A stretch of 53,667 nt of DNA from Microcystis viridis FACHB-1342 (GCF_014698335.1 NZ_JACJSV010000033.1:1-53667); one strand, 5' to 3'; counted from the stretch's first letter, positions 1-9,806 are shown. A program made the numbers and translations. Notes: a model not told the origin generated them from the sequence alone.

Positions 1-303
1 AATTTAGAAGCGTTATCGAAAAAAACACAGGAGGATAGGGAGTTTATTATGCGTTTAGCTCCACTTTACCAACAGGATAGGGAACAAGCGGTTCAAGAGG
101 GTGTACAGCAAGGTATTCAACAAGGAAGACAACAGGGAGAAACGTATTTACTCCTCCGTCAACTTCAGCGACGTTTCGGTGAAATACCGCAAAATCTTGA
201 GGAAACCATCCGTAACCTTCCTGTGGAGCAATTAGAAGACTTAGGACTCGCCTTATTAGACTTTAACACTTTGACGGATTTAGATAACTGGTTGCACCCG
301 TGA
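1..303 (+). CDS. C-terminal part of an Rpn/DUF4351-type nuclease (cut by window edge)
   Basis: The reading frame is open from base 1, so the ATG at 49 is internal and the true start lies to the left of the window. What remains is about 100 residues: a Gln-rich stretch (EGVQQGIQQGRQQGE) that should form a charged helix, then a short helical domain with LLRQLQRRFGEIP and LPVEQLEDLGLALLDF. This is the usual C-terminal end (DUF4351-like) of Rpn-family recombination-promoting nucleases/putative transposases, which are abundant in Microcystis and related cyanobacteria. The PD-(D/E)XK catalytic domain would be upstream and is not visible. The family call is from recognition of the tail only; whether the whole gene is intact cannot be judged. 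Confidence 0.7.
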   Translation, partial: NLEALSKKTQEDREFIMRLAPLYQQDREQAVQEGVQQGIQQGRQQGETYLLLRQLQRRFGEIPQNLEETIRNLPVEQLEDLGLALLDFNTLTDLDNWLHP

Positions 304-332
304 ACAATAGCGAGCGCATTATCCATCCCTGA

Positions 333-2822
333 TTATTCTATCGTCAAGGGGTCCACATCGATCGCCATACTTACCTTGGGTAAAACTAAGCTTTTTAGGG
401 GAAGAAAAAGACGACCGATATCAGCCTTTTCCCCCGATAATTTTAACAGAATTTGCCAGCGATAACGGTTAGCCACGCGCATAATTGTTGCGGGTGCAGG
501 TCCCAAAATATCCCAATCAGAACCGAAATTATTAACACATTCCTCCGCGACATTTTCAGCACTTTTCTGCACTGCTTCCCCATCTAAACCACTAAAGCGA
601 ATTAAGACTAAACTGCCGTAGGGAGGATAATTTAAACCCTCTCTTTGCATTAATTCCGTCTCGACAAAACCCTCATAATCGTGGGTTTGCACTGCTCTAA
701 TCACGGGATGTTCGGGGGTATAGGTTTGGATAATTACCTTTCCTTCTGTTTCTCCCCTTCCTGCTCTCCCTGCTACTTGGGTGAGGGTTTGAAAAGCGCG
801 TTCGGAGGAGCGATAATCGGAGTGATAAAGTAAACCATCGGCTGCCATTACTCCTACTAGGGTAACTCGCTCTATATCTAATCCTTTGGTGAGCATTTGG
901 GTTCCGACTAAGACATCGAATTCACCATCAGTAAATAGTTTTAATAGTTCCCGGGGAGCATTTTTGTTGCGGGTGGTATCACTATCAAAACGCAAGCAGC
1001 GCAAATCAGGAAATTCTTTGCTTAATTCTTGGGTGACTCGCTGAGTGCCAGTACCGAAAAATTTTAGATAGGGAGAACCGCATTCAGGACATTGTTTCGG
1101 ATGGATGCGACCATAGTTGCAGTAGTGACAGCGGAGTAATTCTTGCGCTCCCGGTTCGGTGTGATGGTAGGAGAGAGAGACATCACAGTGGGGACACTCC
1201 AGCACATAACCGCAACTTCGACAAGATACAAAGGTACTATGTCCCCGGCGGCTGACGAATAAAATTGCCTGTTCTCCCTTGTCGCGCAGGGTTTCCAGAG
1301 ATGAACGCAGGGATTGACTAAAGAGGGAACGATTGCCTCGCTGCAATTCCCGTCGCATATCGACGATTTCCACCCGCGGTAAGGGGCGATTTTGGATGCG
1401 ATCGGGCAAAGATAGGTAAAGACGGGGATTAACTTGGGATTCTAGCCATGTTTCTAGGGATGGCGTGGCCGAGCCTAAAATTACGGGACAATGGTTTAAT
1501 TGAGAGCGCCATTTAGCCACGGTACGCGCGTGATAGGTGGGAAGTAATTGACTTTGTTTAAAGCTGCTATCGTGTTCTTCATCGAGGATAATCATCCCTA
1601 GATGGGGTAAAGGAGCAAAAATCGCCGATCTCGTCCCGATAATAACTTGCGGGGTTCCTGTCAACATCTGTCGCCAAGTATCGTATCTTTCTCCTTCCGA
1701 GAGGGCGCTATGATAAACATAGACTCGATCGCCAAAACGGGCCACAAAGCGATCGGTTAGTTGCGGTGTTAATCCAATTTCGGGGACTAAAACCAAGGCA
1801 GATTTACCCGCTGCTAGGACAGGTGCGATCGCCTGTAGATAGACTTCTGTTTTACCCGATCCCGTCACTCCATGTAAGAGAGCGCTTTCACCACCTTTTA
1901 GGGTTTGAATGGCTTCTAAAGCCTGTTTTTGACTAGAAGTGAGTGTTTTTGGTTGATCCCTGCTCATAATCGCCGAGGATAAGCGCAGAAATTCTCGATC
2001 CTCAATCACCACATAACCCTTGTCAATGAGCGGTTTAAAATGTTTTGTCCCCGCAAGTTTTACCAATTCTGGCAGCCACATTTCTCCTCCCTGATGACGT
2101 AAAATTTCGAGAATTTTGCGCTGATTTTCGGTTAAATCCCGAGGAAAGTCGGTTATTAGCAGGGTAATGGCTTTTTTTTGTTTAATATTGGTACTTTTGG
2201 GTGCTTCTAGATAACTTTCTACCCAACCGCGCTTAACTAAGTCTCGGATACCGTAATTGGCATTTTTTACTTTTTCTTGCAGGTATTTCGCCGAATAATC
2301 GCCTTCTTTTTGATTTTTGAGCAGGGATAAAATCTGACGGGAGAGGGGAGTACAAAAAACTTCCGCACCGGGGGGAATCGCTGCTGGTTTTAATCTGATG
2401 CGACGTTGGGAACTTCGCAGTAAACCCGTAGGTAAAGCGACGCGAACAACGGTGATTAAATCCGTTGCGTAGTATTGGGCGATTTTCGTCAATAACTGCC
2501 AATAATTATCGGGGAAAAAGCCCTTAGCAATCACCTCTTCCACGGGACGAATTTGATTTTCTTCTAGTCCTGGGGGCAAATTTTCGAGAAATCTAAGAGC
2601 AATTCCCCCTATTACCTGAGAACCAAAGGGAACGCTTAAAATATCGCCGATTTCTACCGTTAAATCCCGGGGGATACTATAGGTTAATATTTGCTGATCC
2701 TCTTGACTATCTCTAGGATAAGGACGATCTACCAAAACCTCTAACCACGGTTGCCCAGTTGTGGTTAATTGGTAAGGTGTGCGAGGTTCCGCTACAGTCA
2801 GGGTAGCATGGCGATCGAGCAT
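333..2822 (-). CDS. priA: Primosomal protein N' (replication restart helicase PriA)
   Basis: PriA is a 3'-5' superfamily 2 helicase that reloads the replisome at collapsed forks. Visible features are the N-terminal DNA-binding region, Walker A GVTGSGKTEVY near residue 320, the DEEH box near 414, and a helicase-embedded zinc module with eight cysteines (CRSCGY, CPHC, CHYC, CPECG) near residues 530-585. I place the start at the ATG at 2822 (829 aa). The frame is open further upstream to 2951, but that extension translates a G-rich low-complexity run (2828-2867) and gives unlikely residues such as PSPYHPISP. The gene is convergent with the partial gene at the left edge and divergent from the sigma factor. 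Nothing appears missing. Confidence 0.95.
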   Translation of the reverse strand: MLDRHATLTVAEPRTPYQLTTTGQPWLEVLVDRPYPRDSQEDQQILTYSIPRDLTVEIGDILSVPFGSQVIGGIALRFLENLPPGLEENQIRPVEEVIAKGFFPDNYWQLLTKIAQYYATDLITVVRVALPTGLLRSSQRRIRLKPAAIPPGAEVFCTPLSRQILSLLKNQKEGDYSAKYLQEKVKNANYGIRDLVKRGWVESYLEAPKSTNIKQKKAITLLITDFPRDLTENQRKILEILRHQGGEMWLPELVKLAGTKHFKPLIDKGYVVIEDREFLRLSSAIMSRDQPKTLTSSQKQALEAIQTLKGGESALLHGVTGSGKTEVYLQAIAPVLAAGKSALVLVPEIGLTPQLTDRFVARFGDRVYVYHSALSEGERYDTWRQMLTGTPQVIIGTRSAIFAPLPHLGMIILDEEHDSSFKQSQLLPTYHARTVAKWRSQLNHCPVILGSATPSLETWLESQVNPRLYLSLPDRIQNRPLPRVEIVDMRRELQRGNRSLFSQSLRSSLETLRDKGEQAILFVSRRGHSTFVSCRSCGYVLECPHCDVSLSYHHTEPGAQELLRCHYCNYGRIHPKQCPECGSPYLKFFGTGTQRVTQELSKEFPDLRCLRFDSDTTRNKNAPRELLKLFTDGEFDVLVGTQMLTKGLDIERVTLVGVMAADGLLYHSDYRSSERAFQTLTQVAGRAGRGETEGKVIIQTYTPEHPVIRAVQTHDYEGFVETELMQREGLNYPPYGSLVLIRFSGLDGEAVQKSAENVAEECVNNFGSDWDILGPAPATIMRVANRYRWQILLKLSGEKADIGRLFLPLKSLVLPKVSMAIDVDPLTIE

Positions 2823-3422
2823 AGTCAGTGGGGAGATGGGGTGATAGGGAGATGGGGAGAATGGGGTATTTAAATTATAGTTTAAAGCTTGAGGGGAATA
2901 AAACCAGTTAATTTTCTCCAAAAACACTTTAAATATTGCTTTTTTGCCCACAAATTTTGATTTTTAGCCCGTGAAGTCTTCCCAAAAGAATTTTTATCCA
3001 CCCTTAAGCATTGATAATGTTAATGATAACTATTGACTATTAGCTATTAAATCCCAGTATAGTTAGTCAAAAGGTGAGAATGGTTCTCAATAGAAAAAGC
3101 TAAGAATAGTAATAAAAAGCTGACTGCTATCTTGATTGTTAAGAAGCGTGATCCTTACCTAGTCAAATACCAAAAACCTTAGTTAGAGTGTATGAGTAGA
3201 AACACAAAAAGCTCCTCCCATTCACCAGAAAATCTTATTGTCTGGTTCGGCGATTTGTAACCATCGACACAGAATCGCGCAATTATATCCCAGAAATTGC
3301 CGCCATTAATTAAGAAAACGTTTAAAAAATCTGCTCCCCGAAAATTCAATGTAACAATCAGCCCATTGGGAGAAACTAAGTTTTTCCCCCCTATTATAAC
3401 CCCACTCCATCCATAACTGCTT
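2823..3422. other. Intergenic region between priA and the sigma factor gene
   Basis: About 600 bases separate the two divergent starts. The first 45 bases are a G-rich low-complexity run that leads into priA. The rest is AT-rich, with no reading frame I can support, no tRNA-like fold and no clear paired -35/-10 boxes. It presumably carries both promoters and a long leader for the sigma factor gene. Confidence 0.5.
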
Positions 3423-4556
3423 ATGAAAATCTCTAAACTAGCCGCTGATGATAATTTTAATCAAATCATTGCCCTGGAGACAAATCCTTTAGAACTGGAC
3501 AGCGTGGATTTTAATGAAAGAACTGACGAGGATATGACTGAATCTTTACCGGAAACCCTAAAAAACACTCGTGGGAGTAGTGGAACGGGATACGATAAAG
3601 GCAGCAATGAAGATACTGTTGGCGCATTTTTTAAAGAAATGGCTCGTTATCCCCTGCTTAGTGCGGAAGAAGAAATTGAATTAGCCTACTCGGTTAAGTT
3701 TCTCATGGAAGCGGAAGAAGTACGCCAAAAACTGCAAGAAAATTTACATCGTCCCCCGACGAAAACAGAATGGGCGATCGCTTTAGAATTAGATAATGAA
3801 CGTCAACTGGAAAACCGTCTTTATCGCGGACGAACAGCTAAACGGAAGATGATTCGTTCTAATTTGCGCTTGGTGGTTTCCATCGCTAAACGCTATTTAA
3901 ATCGCGGGGTTCCTTTCTTAGATTTAATTCAAGAAGGTGCGATCGGACTCAACCGTGCGGCCGAAAAATTCGATCCTAATAAAGGTTATAAATTCTCTAC
4001 CTATGCTTATTGGTGGATTCGACAAGCAATCACCCGCACCATTGCTAACGATGCGCGAACAATTCGTTTACCGATTCACATTGTCGAAAAACTCAATAAA
4101 CTCAAAAAAGCGCAGCGCATTCTCAAGCAAGATTTACAGCGCAATCCCAATGAACGGGAACTCGCGGAAGCGTTAGAAATAACTCCCGAACAATTGCGGC
4201 AATTATTACAATTGCGTCGTCAATCTCTCTCTTTAAATCATCGTGTAGGGAAGGGAGAAGATACGGAATTAGTGGATCTTTTGGAAGATGATGATCTACA
4301 ACTTCCCGAAGATAAAATGAATGAGATGATGATGCGTCAAGAAATTTTCGCAGTTTTAAGTGATGTTCTCACCGAACGGGAAAAAGATGTTATCTCCCTC
4401 CGTTATGGTTTAGCTACCAGTCAACCCTATACCCTAGAGGAAGTGGGGGGAATGTTCAATTTATCTCGGGAACGAGTACGTCAAATTCAAACTAAAGCGA
4501 TGCGAAAATTACGTCGTCCTCAAGTCGCACGTCGTCTGAAAGGATGGTTACATTAA
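3423..4556 (+). CDS. Group 2 (RpoD-like) sigma-70 factor, possibly SigC type
   Basis: A 377-residue alternative sigma factor that directs RNA polymerase to stress or acclimation promoters. Residues 1-60 are an acidic, poorly ordered extension. Then come region 1.2 (EDTVGAFFKEMARYPLLS), region 2 with RSNLRLVVSIAKRYLNRG and YAYWWIRQAITRTIAND, region 3, and region 4.2 with the HTH TLEEVGGMFNLSRERVRQIQ. The primary sigma factor would have a longer N-terminus, and group 2 members of cyanobacteria (SigB, C, D, E) are about this size. The acidic N-terminal extension suggests the SigC branch, but this is a tentative call. An intrinsic terminator follows 27 bases after the stop codon. The gene has a long upstream leader and appears monocistronic. 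Confidence 0.9.
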   Translation: MKISKLAADDNFNQIIALETNPLELDSVDFNERTDEDMTESLPETLKNTRGSSGTGYDKGSNEDTVGAFFKEMARYPLLSAEEEIELAYSVKFLMEAEEVRQKLQENLHRPPTKTEWAIALELDNERQLENRLYRGRTAKRKMIRSNLRLVVSIAKRYLNRGVPFLDLIQEGAIGLNRAAEKFDPNKGYKFSTYAYWWIRQAITRTIANDARTIRLPIHIVEKLNKLKKAQRILKQDLQRNPNERELAEALEITPEQLRQLLQLRRQSLSLNHRVGKGEDTELVDLLEDDDLQLPEDKMNEMMMRQEIFAVLSDVLTEREKDVISLRYGLATSQPYTLEEVGGMFNLSRERVRQIQTKAMRKLRRPQVARRLKGWLH

Positions 4557-4582
4557 TAACTTTTTCTAACTCGTTCTCTTCT

Positions 4583-4610
4583 CTCTCCTTTTTCTTGGAG
4601 AGCTTTTTTT
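4583..4610 (+). terminator. Intrinsic terminator of the group 2 sigma factor gene
   Basis: CTCTCC (4583-4588) and GGAGAG (4597-4602) form a perfect 6-bp stem with an 8-base loop, followed by C and seven T. It lies 27 bases downstream of the sigma factor stop codon and on the same strand. Confidence 0.85.
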
Positions 4611-4671
4611 GTCGATATTTAGCTTAAAATTAAGATCAAGCTGATTTTCTCAGTAGATAGTCATAATACCT

Positions 4672-4791
4672 ATGAACCGACATCTCCAACAGAAAGTGAA
4701 AACGGGAAAATATCAATCTCCAGAAAATCATCCTCTCATGGATGGAGAAACTTTTGTCACTGAAATTGTCGATCATAAATATACTAGCTAG
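4672..4791 (+). pseudogene. Short 39-codon frame, possible antitoxin remnant
   Basis: ATG to TAG encodes MNRHLQQKVKTGKYQSPE followed by 21 more residues. The LQQKVKTGKYQSPE segment resembles the first helix region of ParD-like ribbon-helix-helix antitoxins, but after it the sequence no longer fits and no toxin gene follows. It may be a decayed antitoxin or a chance frame. No convincing ribosome binding site is seen. Low certainty. Confidence 0.25.
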
Positions 4792-4855
4792 TTAAAAGCT
4801 GAATATAATAGGCAATTTTTCAGCTATTTTTTCTAGTTCTCAATAAAATAAAATT

Positions 4856-6016
4856 ATGTCTAAAAATTCTTGGTTAATTCCCGATAATATTTATTTTCTC
4901 AACCATGGTTCCTATGGTGCAACCCCTAGAATAGTCTTGGATTATCAGCAACAATTGCGGGAACGAATGGAAAGACAACCTTTAGCATTTTTGGGGAGAG
5001 AATTAGAGGGTTTATTAGATATTGCTAGGCAAAAATTAGCGGATTTAGTGGGAGTAAATAGCGATGATTTAGTCTTTGTTCCCAATGCAACCACAGCAGT
5101 GAATGCGGTGTTAAATTCCTTAACTTTTCAGGAAAATGAGGAAATTCTGATCACCGATCAGACCTATAATGCTTGTGCTAATGCAGTTAAACATATAGCT
5201 AAAAGATGGGGTTTAAAGGTAATTATCGCTAAAATTCCCTTTCCTGTACAGTCTCTTTTAGAAATTAGTCAAGCAATTTTAGCATCTGTTTCTCCTCGGA
5301 CAAAATTAGTAGTTTTAGATCATGTCACCAGTCCCACGGCCTTAATTTGGCCAATCGCAGAAATTGTGCAAGAATTAAATAATCGGGGTATTGATACTCT
5401 CATCGATGGCGCTCATGCTTTAGGTTTTTTACCCCTTAATATCGGGGCAATTAATCCCACCTATTATACTGCTAATTGTCATAAGTGGTTATGTAGTCCC
5501 AAGGGGGCTGCTTTTCTCTATGTGCGCGGGGATAAACAGGCAATAATTCGACCTTTAACTATTAGCCATGGGGCTAATTCTCCTCGACAAGATCGTTCCC
5601 GTTTTCAGTTAGAATTTGCTTGGATGGGAACCGATGATCCCAGCGCTTATTTATCAGTGCCAAAAGCGATCGAGTTTTTAAATTCTCTCTCTATTGATGG
5701 TTTACTGGGTCTGATGGCGAGGAATCATAATTTGGTTTTAAAAGCCAGAAATTTGCTTTGTCATGCCTTGCAGGTCAATTATCCCTGTCCAGAATCAATG
5801 ATCGGATCGATGTCCTCAATTCTAATTCCTAGTTATGCTTGGATAGCAGAAGATTTATCCAGACAACTGTGGGAAAAATATCAGATTGAAGTGCCGATAA
5901 TTCCCTGGGGAGAAGCATCATTAATTGTGAGGATTTCTGCTCACTACTATAATTCGATCGAGCAGTATGAATATTTAGCCGGGGTTTTAAATTACTTGCT
6001 ATTGGAGCCAAGATAA
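4856..6016 (+). CDS. Class V PLP-dependent aminotransferase (isopenicillin-N-epimerase-like)
   Basis: A 386-residue fold-type I PLP enzyme of the aminotransferase class V / isopenicillin N epimerase-like group. It begins with the typical FLNHGSYGATPR substrate-loop motif. It continues with PNATTAVNAVLNSL (phosphate-cup region), DHVTSPTALIWPI and LIDGAHALGF (the Asp that contacts the pyridine nitrogen), and has the Schiff-base lysine in ANCHKWLCSPKGAAFLYV. Cyanobacteria do not make penicillin by this route, so the family name should not be read as function; a cysteine-desulfurase-like or amino acid racemase/epimerase role is equally possible. It stands alone between two sigma factor genes on opposite strands. 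Length is normal and no catalytic residue is missing. Confidence 0.85.
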   Translation: MSKNSWLIPDNIYFLNHGSYGATPRIVLDYQQQLRERMERQPLAFLGRELEGLLDIARQKLADLVGVNSDDLVFVPNATTAVNAVLNSLTFQENEEILITDQTYNACANAVKHIAKRWGLKVIIAKIPFPVQSLLEISQAILASVSPRTKLVVLDHVTSPTALIWPIAEIVQELNNRGIDTLIDGAHALGFLPLNIGAINPTYYTANCHKWLCSPKGAAFLYVRGDKQAIIRPLTISHGANSPRQDRSRFQLEFAWMGTDDPSAYLSVPKAIEFLNSLSIDGLLGLMARNHNLVLKARNLLCHALQVNYPCPESMIGSMSSILIPSYAWIAEDLSRQLWEKYQIEVPIIPWGEASLIVRISAHYYNSIEQYEYLAGVLNYLLLEPR

Positions 6017-6120
6017 GCTGGGAGAGAGGAGCATCGGAGCAGGGGAAAAAATCCATAACTGAGTTTTTAAAGTTGAATTGGGAGTTAATAACGGACTTGC
6101 TATGAGAACCGATAATTGGG

Positions 6121-6897
6121 CTAAAATGCCTCTTGGAGCATGGTTTCCTTGAGCATTTCTAAACCTTTTTTCACCCGACGGGAGACGGTAACAATACTAA
6201 TGCCTAATTGTTCGGCGGTTTCCCGTTGAGTAAGATCTTTAAGGAAGACAAATTCGAGAATATAACGGGTTTTCTCTTCTAATTGAGCCAGTGCCTGTTG
6301 TAAACGAATGCGATCCTCTTGACAAAGTTGAAAGCTGCGATAACCAGGATCGGGAACGATGTCTTTTAAACAGGTGTTATTATCTTCATCGTTATTAACC
6401 GTCGCATCGAGACTAAGAGGTTCACGGTTTTGGAAAGCCAGTTTTACCTCTTGCCATTCTTCGATCGAAATATTTAAAGCGAGGGAGATTTCCGTATCAT
6501 TGGGTTGACGATTGTGGATAGTTTGAAAATCCCGACGCATATTTGCCGCTTGTCTCCCTAAATCTAACCAACGACGAGGAATGCGAACTGTGTAACCTTT
6601 ATCGCGCAGATAGTGTTGAATCTCGCCACGAATATAGGGAATAGCGAAGGAACTAAAAGCATGACCTTTGCTGCTGTCAAAACGTTTGATCGCCCGAATT
6701 AGTCCCATACAGCCAACCTGCACTAAATCTTCGTAATTTTCATGGCATTGATTGACCCAATGATGAGCTTCCCTTCTGACTAATCCTAGGTTTAACCGGA
6801 TAATTTGATCCCGTAACTGATTCTCCCCTGTTTTTTGGTATTTTTGAAACAGGGTAAGAGTTTCTAGTTTAAGATTTTCTTTATTTAGGCCAGACAT
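6121..6897 (-). CDS. sigF: Group 3 sigma factor SigF
   Basis: A 258-residue FliA/SigB-type sigma factor that lacks region 1. Region 2 reads LNLGLVRREAHHWVNQ and YEDLVQVGCMGLIRAIKRFD, followed by GHAFSSFAIPYIRGEIQHYLRD. Region 3 contains VRIPRRWLDLGRQ, and region 4 ends in the HTH LTQRETAEQLGISIVTVSRR. Size and domain order match cyanobacterial SigF, which in Synechocystis is known to control type IV pili and motility. That role is carried over by homology and is not shown here. The gene is transcribed toward the class V aminotransferase gene and has a long upstream intergenic region. No anti-sigma factor lies next to it. Confidence 0.88.
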   Translation of the reverse strand: MSGLNKENLKLETLTLFQKYQKTGENQLRDQIIRLNLGLVRREAHHWVNQCHENYEDLVQVGCMGLIRAIKRFDSSKGHAFSSFAIPYIRGEIQHYLRDKGYTVRIPRRWLDLGRQAANMRRDFQTIHNRQPNDTEISLALNISIEEWQEVKLAFQNREPLSLDATVNNDEDNNTCLKDIVPDPGYRSFQLCQEDRIRLQQALAQLEEKTRYILEFVFLKDLTQRETAEQLGISIVTVSRRVKKGLEMLKETMLQEAF

Positions 6898-7111
6898 AGG
6901 ACGTTAACAGACTTAAAAAATCATTGACTATAAAAGCTCACTATTGCATAGCTCTGACAAATCCCAATACAGTCTAGATTGGAAGCGGCAAGCAATGGCA
7001 ACAATGTAACTTACTACAATCTTGATCGTACGGTCTTTACATAAAGGCTTGTGTGATTTCAAGCAGTCAAGGCAGTATTTAAAGACACAAGTGAGCTAAA
7101 ACGCTGGTAAT

Positions 7112-7412
7112 TAGGGTTGGCTGAAAAAGTTGTTCCTAGAGGCAGGGTGTGGGGTGTGGGGAAGTGGGGAAGTGGGGTGTGAATTTGGCTCTACCGAACC
7201 TGTTATGTAAAACTATCAACAACTTATGATTGTAAAGCTTGTACACTAAGGCTTTGAGTTTTTGTTAAATTGATATTTATCAACTTTAGAGCATTGCTGT
7301 GCAGAGAGTGAGCTTGAGGAATTTTCTACAGTGTAAGTTCGGAAGAACCGTGAATTTTACCCCCGAAAAGTCTTAATCCAACAAGGTTTTTAGATTTATT
7401 CAGCCAACCCTA
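7112..7412. mobile_element. MITE-like or deleted IS element with 14-bp terminal inverted repeats
   Basis: TAGGGTTGGCTGAA at 7112-7125 is the exact reverse complement of the 14 bases at 7399-7412. The ends enclose about 270 bases without a coding frame, as expected for a miniature inverted-repeat element or an internally deleted insertion sequence. A target-site duplication is not obvious. The right end lies 9 bases beyond the ruvB stop codon, so the element may affect ruvB transcript ends. Confidence 0.6.
7145..7181. repeat. G-rich heptamer tandem array (GGGGTGT type)
   Basis: Imperfect copies of GGGGTGT and GGGGAAGT lie within the inverted-repeat element. It belongs to the same family as the arrays at 25038, 25566, 38866 and 47129. 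Confidence 0.75.
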
Positions 7413-7421
7413 TCTAGAAAA

Positions 7422-8498
7422 CTAGAACTCGAACAAAGGTAAACTCCGATCCTTATTTTTCGGCAATTTCGCCAGTAAACCTAAATGTTCGTAGGCCGCT
7501 GCCGTCACTACGCGGCCCCGGGGAGTACGATGAAGATAACCTATTTGTAATAAATAAGGCTCATACACCTCCTCAATTGTCTTGGCATCTTCTCCCGTGG
7601 CTGCCGCTACCGCTTCCAATCCCACGGGTTTGCCTTGAAACTGTTCGATCATCGTCTTTAATACTAATCGATCGGTCCAATCTAAACCCATAGAATCCAC
7701 ATTTAATTGATTTAATCCCTCAGCGGCTAACTGGGGGGTGATAATAGTTTCTCCCTTCACCTGCACATAGTCGCGCACCCGTTTTAATAAACGATTGGCA
7801 ATGCGTGGAGTTCCCCGACTGCGACGGGAAATTTCGATCGCACCTGCTTCAGTCATGGGAATATTAAAAATAGTGGCACTTCTGAGCATAATTGCTGTCA
7901 ATTCCTCGACCGTATAGAAACGCAGACGTTGAATCATGCCAAAACGATCGCGTAAAGGCGCAGTTAAAGAGCCAACTTTGGTAGTAGCACCGATTAAAGT
8001 AAAGGGAGGCAGGGAAATACTGCGAATTTTCGCTGCTTGACCCTTACCAATCGTCACATCTAGGCGATAATCCTCCATAGCTGGGTATAATAACTCCTCC
8101 GTCACCCGATTCAGTCGATGAATTTCGTCGATAAAAAGAATATCCCGGGGTTGAAGATTGATCAGGATGCCGGTAATGTCCCGGGGACGCTCTAAAGCGG
8201 GGGCGGCAGTAATGCGGCAATTTACTCCCATCTCAGCCGCTAAAATTAAAGCCATGGTGGTTTTGCCTAACCCCGGCGGTCCGTAGAAGAGCAAATGATC
8301 GATCGCTTCTTGTCTAGCTTTGGCCGCGGCGATGGTGACTTTTAGATTAGCCTTTAAGTCCTGTTGACCGATATAATCCTCTAGGGATTGTGGACGAATC
8401 TGCGCTTCTGCTTTTTCCGTTTCTTCTATAGTGGGATTGGGAGTGAGCAGATTTTCCTCGGCTGCCGGGGGGGAATTGTGCGATCGTTTGATGGCCAT
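7422..8498 (-). CDS. ruvB: Holliday junction branch migration ATPase RuvB
   Basis: RuvB is the hexameric AAA+ motor that drives branch migration of Holliday junctions together with RuvA. The protein shows [18 protein letters not shown] near the N-terminus, Walker [14 protein letters not shown], Walker [11 protein letters not shown], sensor 1 [20 protein letters not shown], and the C-terminal winged helix ending in [13 protein letters not shown] choose the ATG at 8498 (358 aa) over a TTG at 8510. hisF starts 23 bases away on the other strand, so the two promoters must overlap or lie inside the coding regions. ruvA and ruvC are not adjacent, which is common in cyanobacteria. Confidence 0.96.
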   Translation of the reverse strand: MAIKRSHNSPPAAEENLLTPNPTIEETEKAEAQIRPQSLEDYIGQQDLKANLKVTIAAAKARQEAIDHLLFYGPPGLGKTTMALILAAEMGVNCRITAAPALERPRDITGILINLQPRDILFIDEIHRLNRVTEELLYPAMEDYRLDVTIGKGQAAKIRSISLPPFTLIGATTKVGSLTAPLRDRFGMIQRLRFYTVEELTAIMLRSATIFNIPMTEAGAIEISRRSRGTPRIANRLLKRVRDYVQVKGETIITPQLAAEGLNQLNVDSMGLDWTDRLVLKTMIEQFQGKPVGLEAVAAATGEDAKTIEEVYEPYLLQIGYLHRTPRGRVVTAAAYEHLGLLAKLPKNKDRSLPLFEF

Positions 8499-8521
8499 TG
8501 TTACAATCAAGAGTCTAGGAT

Positions 8522-9286
8522 ATGTTAGCGAAGCGGATTTTGCCTTGTTTGGATGTCAATAAAGGTCGGGTAGTTAAAGGGGTTAATTTTGTCAATCTTC
8601 AGGATGCTGGCGACCCCGTGGAGTTAGCTCGCTTGTATAATCAGGCAGGGGCTGATGAGTTGGTTTTTCTTGATATTACTGCTACCCATGAAGATCGCGA
8701 CACGATTATTGATGTAGTCTATCGCACGGCGGAACAGGTTTTTATTCCTCTGACCGTGGGGGGTGGCATCCAATCCTTAGAAAATATTAAAAATTTGTTA
8801 AGAGCCGGGGCCGATAAAGTCAGCATTAACTCGGCTGCCGTGCGCGAGCCGGAATTGCTCGATCGAGCCAGCGATCGCTTTGGTAAACAGTGTATTGTGG
8901 TGGCGATCGATGCTAGACGACGCAAGGATGTGCATAACCCCGGTTGGGAGGTTTATGTTCGGGGTGGACGGGAAAATACGGGTATTGATGCTTTATTATG
9001 GGCCAAAGAAGTGGAAAAACGCGGGGCGGGTGAGTTGTTAGTTACCAGTATGGATGCTGACGGCACGCAAGCGGGTTACGATCTGTCCTTGACAAAAGCG
9101 ATCGCAGAAAGGGTGGAGATTCCTGTGATTGCCTCTGGAGGAGCGGGTAATTGTCAGCATATTTACGAAGCATTGACGGAAGGCCGAGCAGAAGCGGCTT
9201 TATTGGCTTCTTTGCTCCATTATGGTCAATTAACTATCGCTGAGGTCAAAAATTATCTGCAAAATCACCAAGTCCCCGTGCGTTAG
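8522..9286 (+). CDS. hisF: Imidazole glycerol phosphate synthase cyclase subunit HisF
   Basis: HisF uses ammonia delivered by HisH to convert PRFAR into imidazole glycerol phosphate and AICAR, in histidine biosynthesis. The 254-residue TIM barrel has the catalytic Asp in [12 protein letters not shown] (Asp11) and a second in VVAIDARR. Phosphate-binding loops are LTVGGGIQ and [11 protein letters not shown]. The [11 protein letters not shown] loop is typical of HisF and separates it from HisA. No other his gene is nearby, as usual in cyanobacteria where these genes are scattered. The start is the only reasonable ATG and lies 23 bases from the divergent ruvB start. Confidence 0.97.
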   Translation: MLAKRILPCLDVNKGRVVKGVNFVNLQDAGDPVELARLYNQAGADELVFLDITATHEDRDTIIDVVYRTAEQVFIPLTVGGGIQSLENIKNLLRAGADKVSINSAAVREPELLDRASDRFGKQCIVVAIDARRRKDVHNPGWEVYVRGGRENTGIDALLWAKEVEKRGAGELLVTSMDADGTQAGYDLSLTKAIAERVEIPVIASGGAGNCQHIYEALTEGRAEAALLASLLHYGQLTIAEVKNYLQNHQVPVR

Positions 9287-9532
9287 CTAGGGAAAATGAG
9301 AACAAGATTTACAGAACTTAATCTGGTGATTGAGTCGCTTTTTCGGGAAAAGGATTTTTTCAGGCTGCAAACCAAGAAGAGCAAAATTTAGACCTATTAC
9401 TGAAAGCTAATGGCTGACGGCTGACAGCCGCGATCGAGCAACCAGCAAAAAATCCCTATTTTTAACTTCCCTCCGATCATCCCTCCAGAAAATTATGTAT
9501 TAGAATAGAGGAAAGTTAACAAAATTTAAAAT

Positions 9533-9733
9533 ATGTTAGTTCCGATTCTCATCTTTGACCTCGGTCTTGTGGCTTGGTCATTGCATCTGATGCAGCAAGC
9601 GTTCGACAGGCAAGAGTTTTCCTTGATCCTGGCGGGAACCTTGGTGGCAGCAGCGGCAGCGGCTATGTTAGTAGTTTATTTCCTCATGGGCCACTGTTTA
9701 ACCTATTTAACCCAAATTTCGGCTCCTGTCTAA
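9533..9733 (+). CDS. Small two-helix membrane protein, function unknown
   Basis: Sixty-six residues with two hydrophobic segments, roughly residues 1-20 (MLVPILIFDLGLVAWSLHLM) and 33-58 (LAGTLVAAAAAAMLVVYFLM), joined by a short charged linker (DRQEF). Small proteins of this kind are often accessory subunits of membrane complexes, but I do not recognise the family. An overlapping frame at 9574-9780 in another phase looks like a shadow because it lacks such structure. The gene lies between hisF and tRNA-Ala and reads in the same direction. It is probably real given the clean membrane topology. Confidence 0.55.
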   Translation: MLVPILIFDLGLVAWSLHLMQQAFDRQEFSLILAGTLVAAAAAAMLVVYFLMGHCLTYLTQISAPV

Positions 9734-9806
9734 ATGGAGGCGATTGTTTCACCATTGTCTTATCAGCGATCGCATTGTGAGGGACAAATTTTTTTCTCGT
9801 CACCCC

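Larger units (their letters stand above)
6898..7421. other. Intergenic region between ruvB and sigF, mostly an IS-like element
   Basis: The region holds the sigF upstream sequence (6898-7111) and an inverted-repeat element (7112-7412) with a G-rich heptamer array inside it (7145-7181). No protein-coding frame can be supported. Confidence 0.6.

Noticed and set aside
2823-2951. N-terminal extension of PriA
   Set aside because: It translates a G-rich low-complexity leader and the family normally starts near the ATG at 2822.
9574-9780. 68-codon frame overlapping the small membrane protein
   Set aside because: Different phase of the same DNA; the 9533 frame has clean membrane helices and this one does not.
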